Below, in pieces: positions 17,652 through 18,464 of a DNA stretch of 18,464 bases. The translations under genes and the position numbers were made by a program. The DNA comes from Tieghemiomyces parasiticus (Eukaryota; Kickxellomycota; Dimargaritomycetes; Dimargaritales; Dimargaritaceae). Within the stretch, counting starts at the first letter, position 1. Every line of letters begins with the position of its first letter. The notes beneath the pieces were generated by a model that saw only the letters and a program-made list of their open reading frames with translations, was not told the DNA's origin and searched no databases. The DNA is taken from positions 1-18,464 of the forward strand of contig JANBPT010000942.1 in NCBI GenBank assembly GCA_027575765.1, given 5' to 3'.

Positions 17652-18464
17652 TGTGTCTAGAGTGAGGTAGTGCGGAGTGGATGATGAGACTGAGGGGATG
17701 GATGAGAAAATGCCAACTGGAATGAGGGATGCGTGGATACGGGGGAGGCCGGGTCGGGAGGAACGGGAAAGGACAGAGATGCAGTTGAGGGAGACGCCGA
17801 AGGGAGAGAGAGAGGGTGGGTGAAGTACCAACGCGTTGGGCGCTCGCTTGCACGCTGAGGGGAGGATAAAGATGGAGCGGGCGTGAGGTTACAGGAGGTG
17901 GGAGACTGACGAGATGCTGACCGGAGGAAAAAAAAATATATGGGCGTGAGAGGAGGTTGTATCAAAGGCCAGACTTGCCCAGCGCAACATGTGGAGGAGC
18001 CACCCACCAGCAACGTTGTGGCGTGGGTATAAGCCCCCCAACCCCAGGTCGACAAGGAGGCGGGGCAGGCACCTGATTAGGATGACACGCGGGGTCTGTA
18101 GACCACTCCCGCGCGACGCGTGCAGACCATCACTTCTGTCTTGGTGTTGGCTATCCAGGGTTTACCAGGTTGTCCAGTAGCACAATGTCCCTGCCTCCTC
18201 CCCGGCTGGGCGGAACTTCGGCTTGGAACATGTCAGTGTGGCCGTGTTTACTGCGTCTAGTGGGTGGGCTGAGGAGTAGGGAAGTTGGTAAGGGATCTGG
18301 CGGTAGTAGAGTAAACACAAGGGGGGATCCAGTGGAGGGATGGGGGGGGGCTGACAGACACTAGCTGGGAGTGGACGGCCCGCGCAGCATGGCACAGCTA
18401 CGACAAGGGGGGCTGTTGGCCAGCACAGAATCAGACTAGCCTTTGGGGCCAGGATATGGATATA
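17652..18464. other. Upstream region of the PP6 gene; no other gene seen
   Basis: This should hold the phosphatase promoter and 5' leader (minus strand). Close to the ATG the minus strand is strongly pyrimidine-rich. An A/T run with TATATTTTTTTT on the minus strand lies near 17930-17941, about 280 bp upstream of the start, too far to call a TATA box. No open frame to the right edge is recognisable; a neighbouring gene beginning beyond 18464 cannot be excluded. Confidence 0.5.

Overview
The window looks like nuclear DNA from an intron-rich, GC-rich fungus, most likely an early-diverging (non-Dikarya) lineage. I infer this from a fission-yeast-Srp1-type SR splicing factor, a Gef1/Tuba-type DH-BAR Rho GEF and a Sit4/PP6 phosphatase, together with two genes more familiar from animals (PHYHD1 and the ankyrin-AAA disaggregase CLPB/Skd3). 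Introns are mostly 100-220 bp with GTAAGT-like donors. There are no bacterial, viral or obvious transposon genes, no tRNA or rRNA gene that I could recognise, and no CRISPR.

Layout, left to right. 1-772: no gene. 773-5616 (minus): a 1,552-residue Rho GEF in two exons with a very proline-rich N-terminus, a DH domain interrupted by a low-complexity insert, a BAR region and a C-terminal SH3 domain; at least one more 5' exon probably lies at about 5788-6026 or beyond. About 6100-9347: a 3.2-kb stretch without a supported gene. 9348-11419 (minus): a PHYHD1-like Fe(II)/2-oxoglutarate dioxygenase that I could resolve into nine exons, including a 22-nt micro-exon, giving 299 residues with every intron phase consistent. 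11420-12021: divergent intergenic region with a TATA box for the next gene. 12022-13031 (plus): a Srp1-like SR protein, two exons, 179 residues. 13032-13771: tail-to-tail spacer. 13772-15780 (minus): CLPB/Skd3, two exons, 614 residues. 15781-16477: spacer. 16478-17651 (minus): PP6/Sit4 catalytic subunit, three exons, 312 residues. 17652-18464: upstream region of that gene, nothing else recognised.

The five genes are housekeeping or signalling genes and do not form an operon-like or cluster-like pathway: Rho-GTPase/membrane remodelling, an orphan dioxygenase, splicing, mitochondrial intermembrane-space proteostasis, and nutrient/cell-cycle phosphatase signalling. I did not find a convincing undescribed system. 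The best leads are the fungal-looking Skd3 orthologue, the micro-exon in the dioxygenase gene, the split DH domain, and a possible poison-exon intron in the SR gene.
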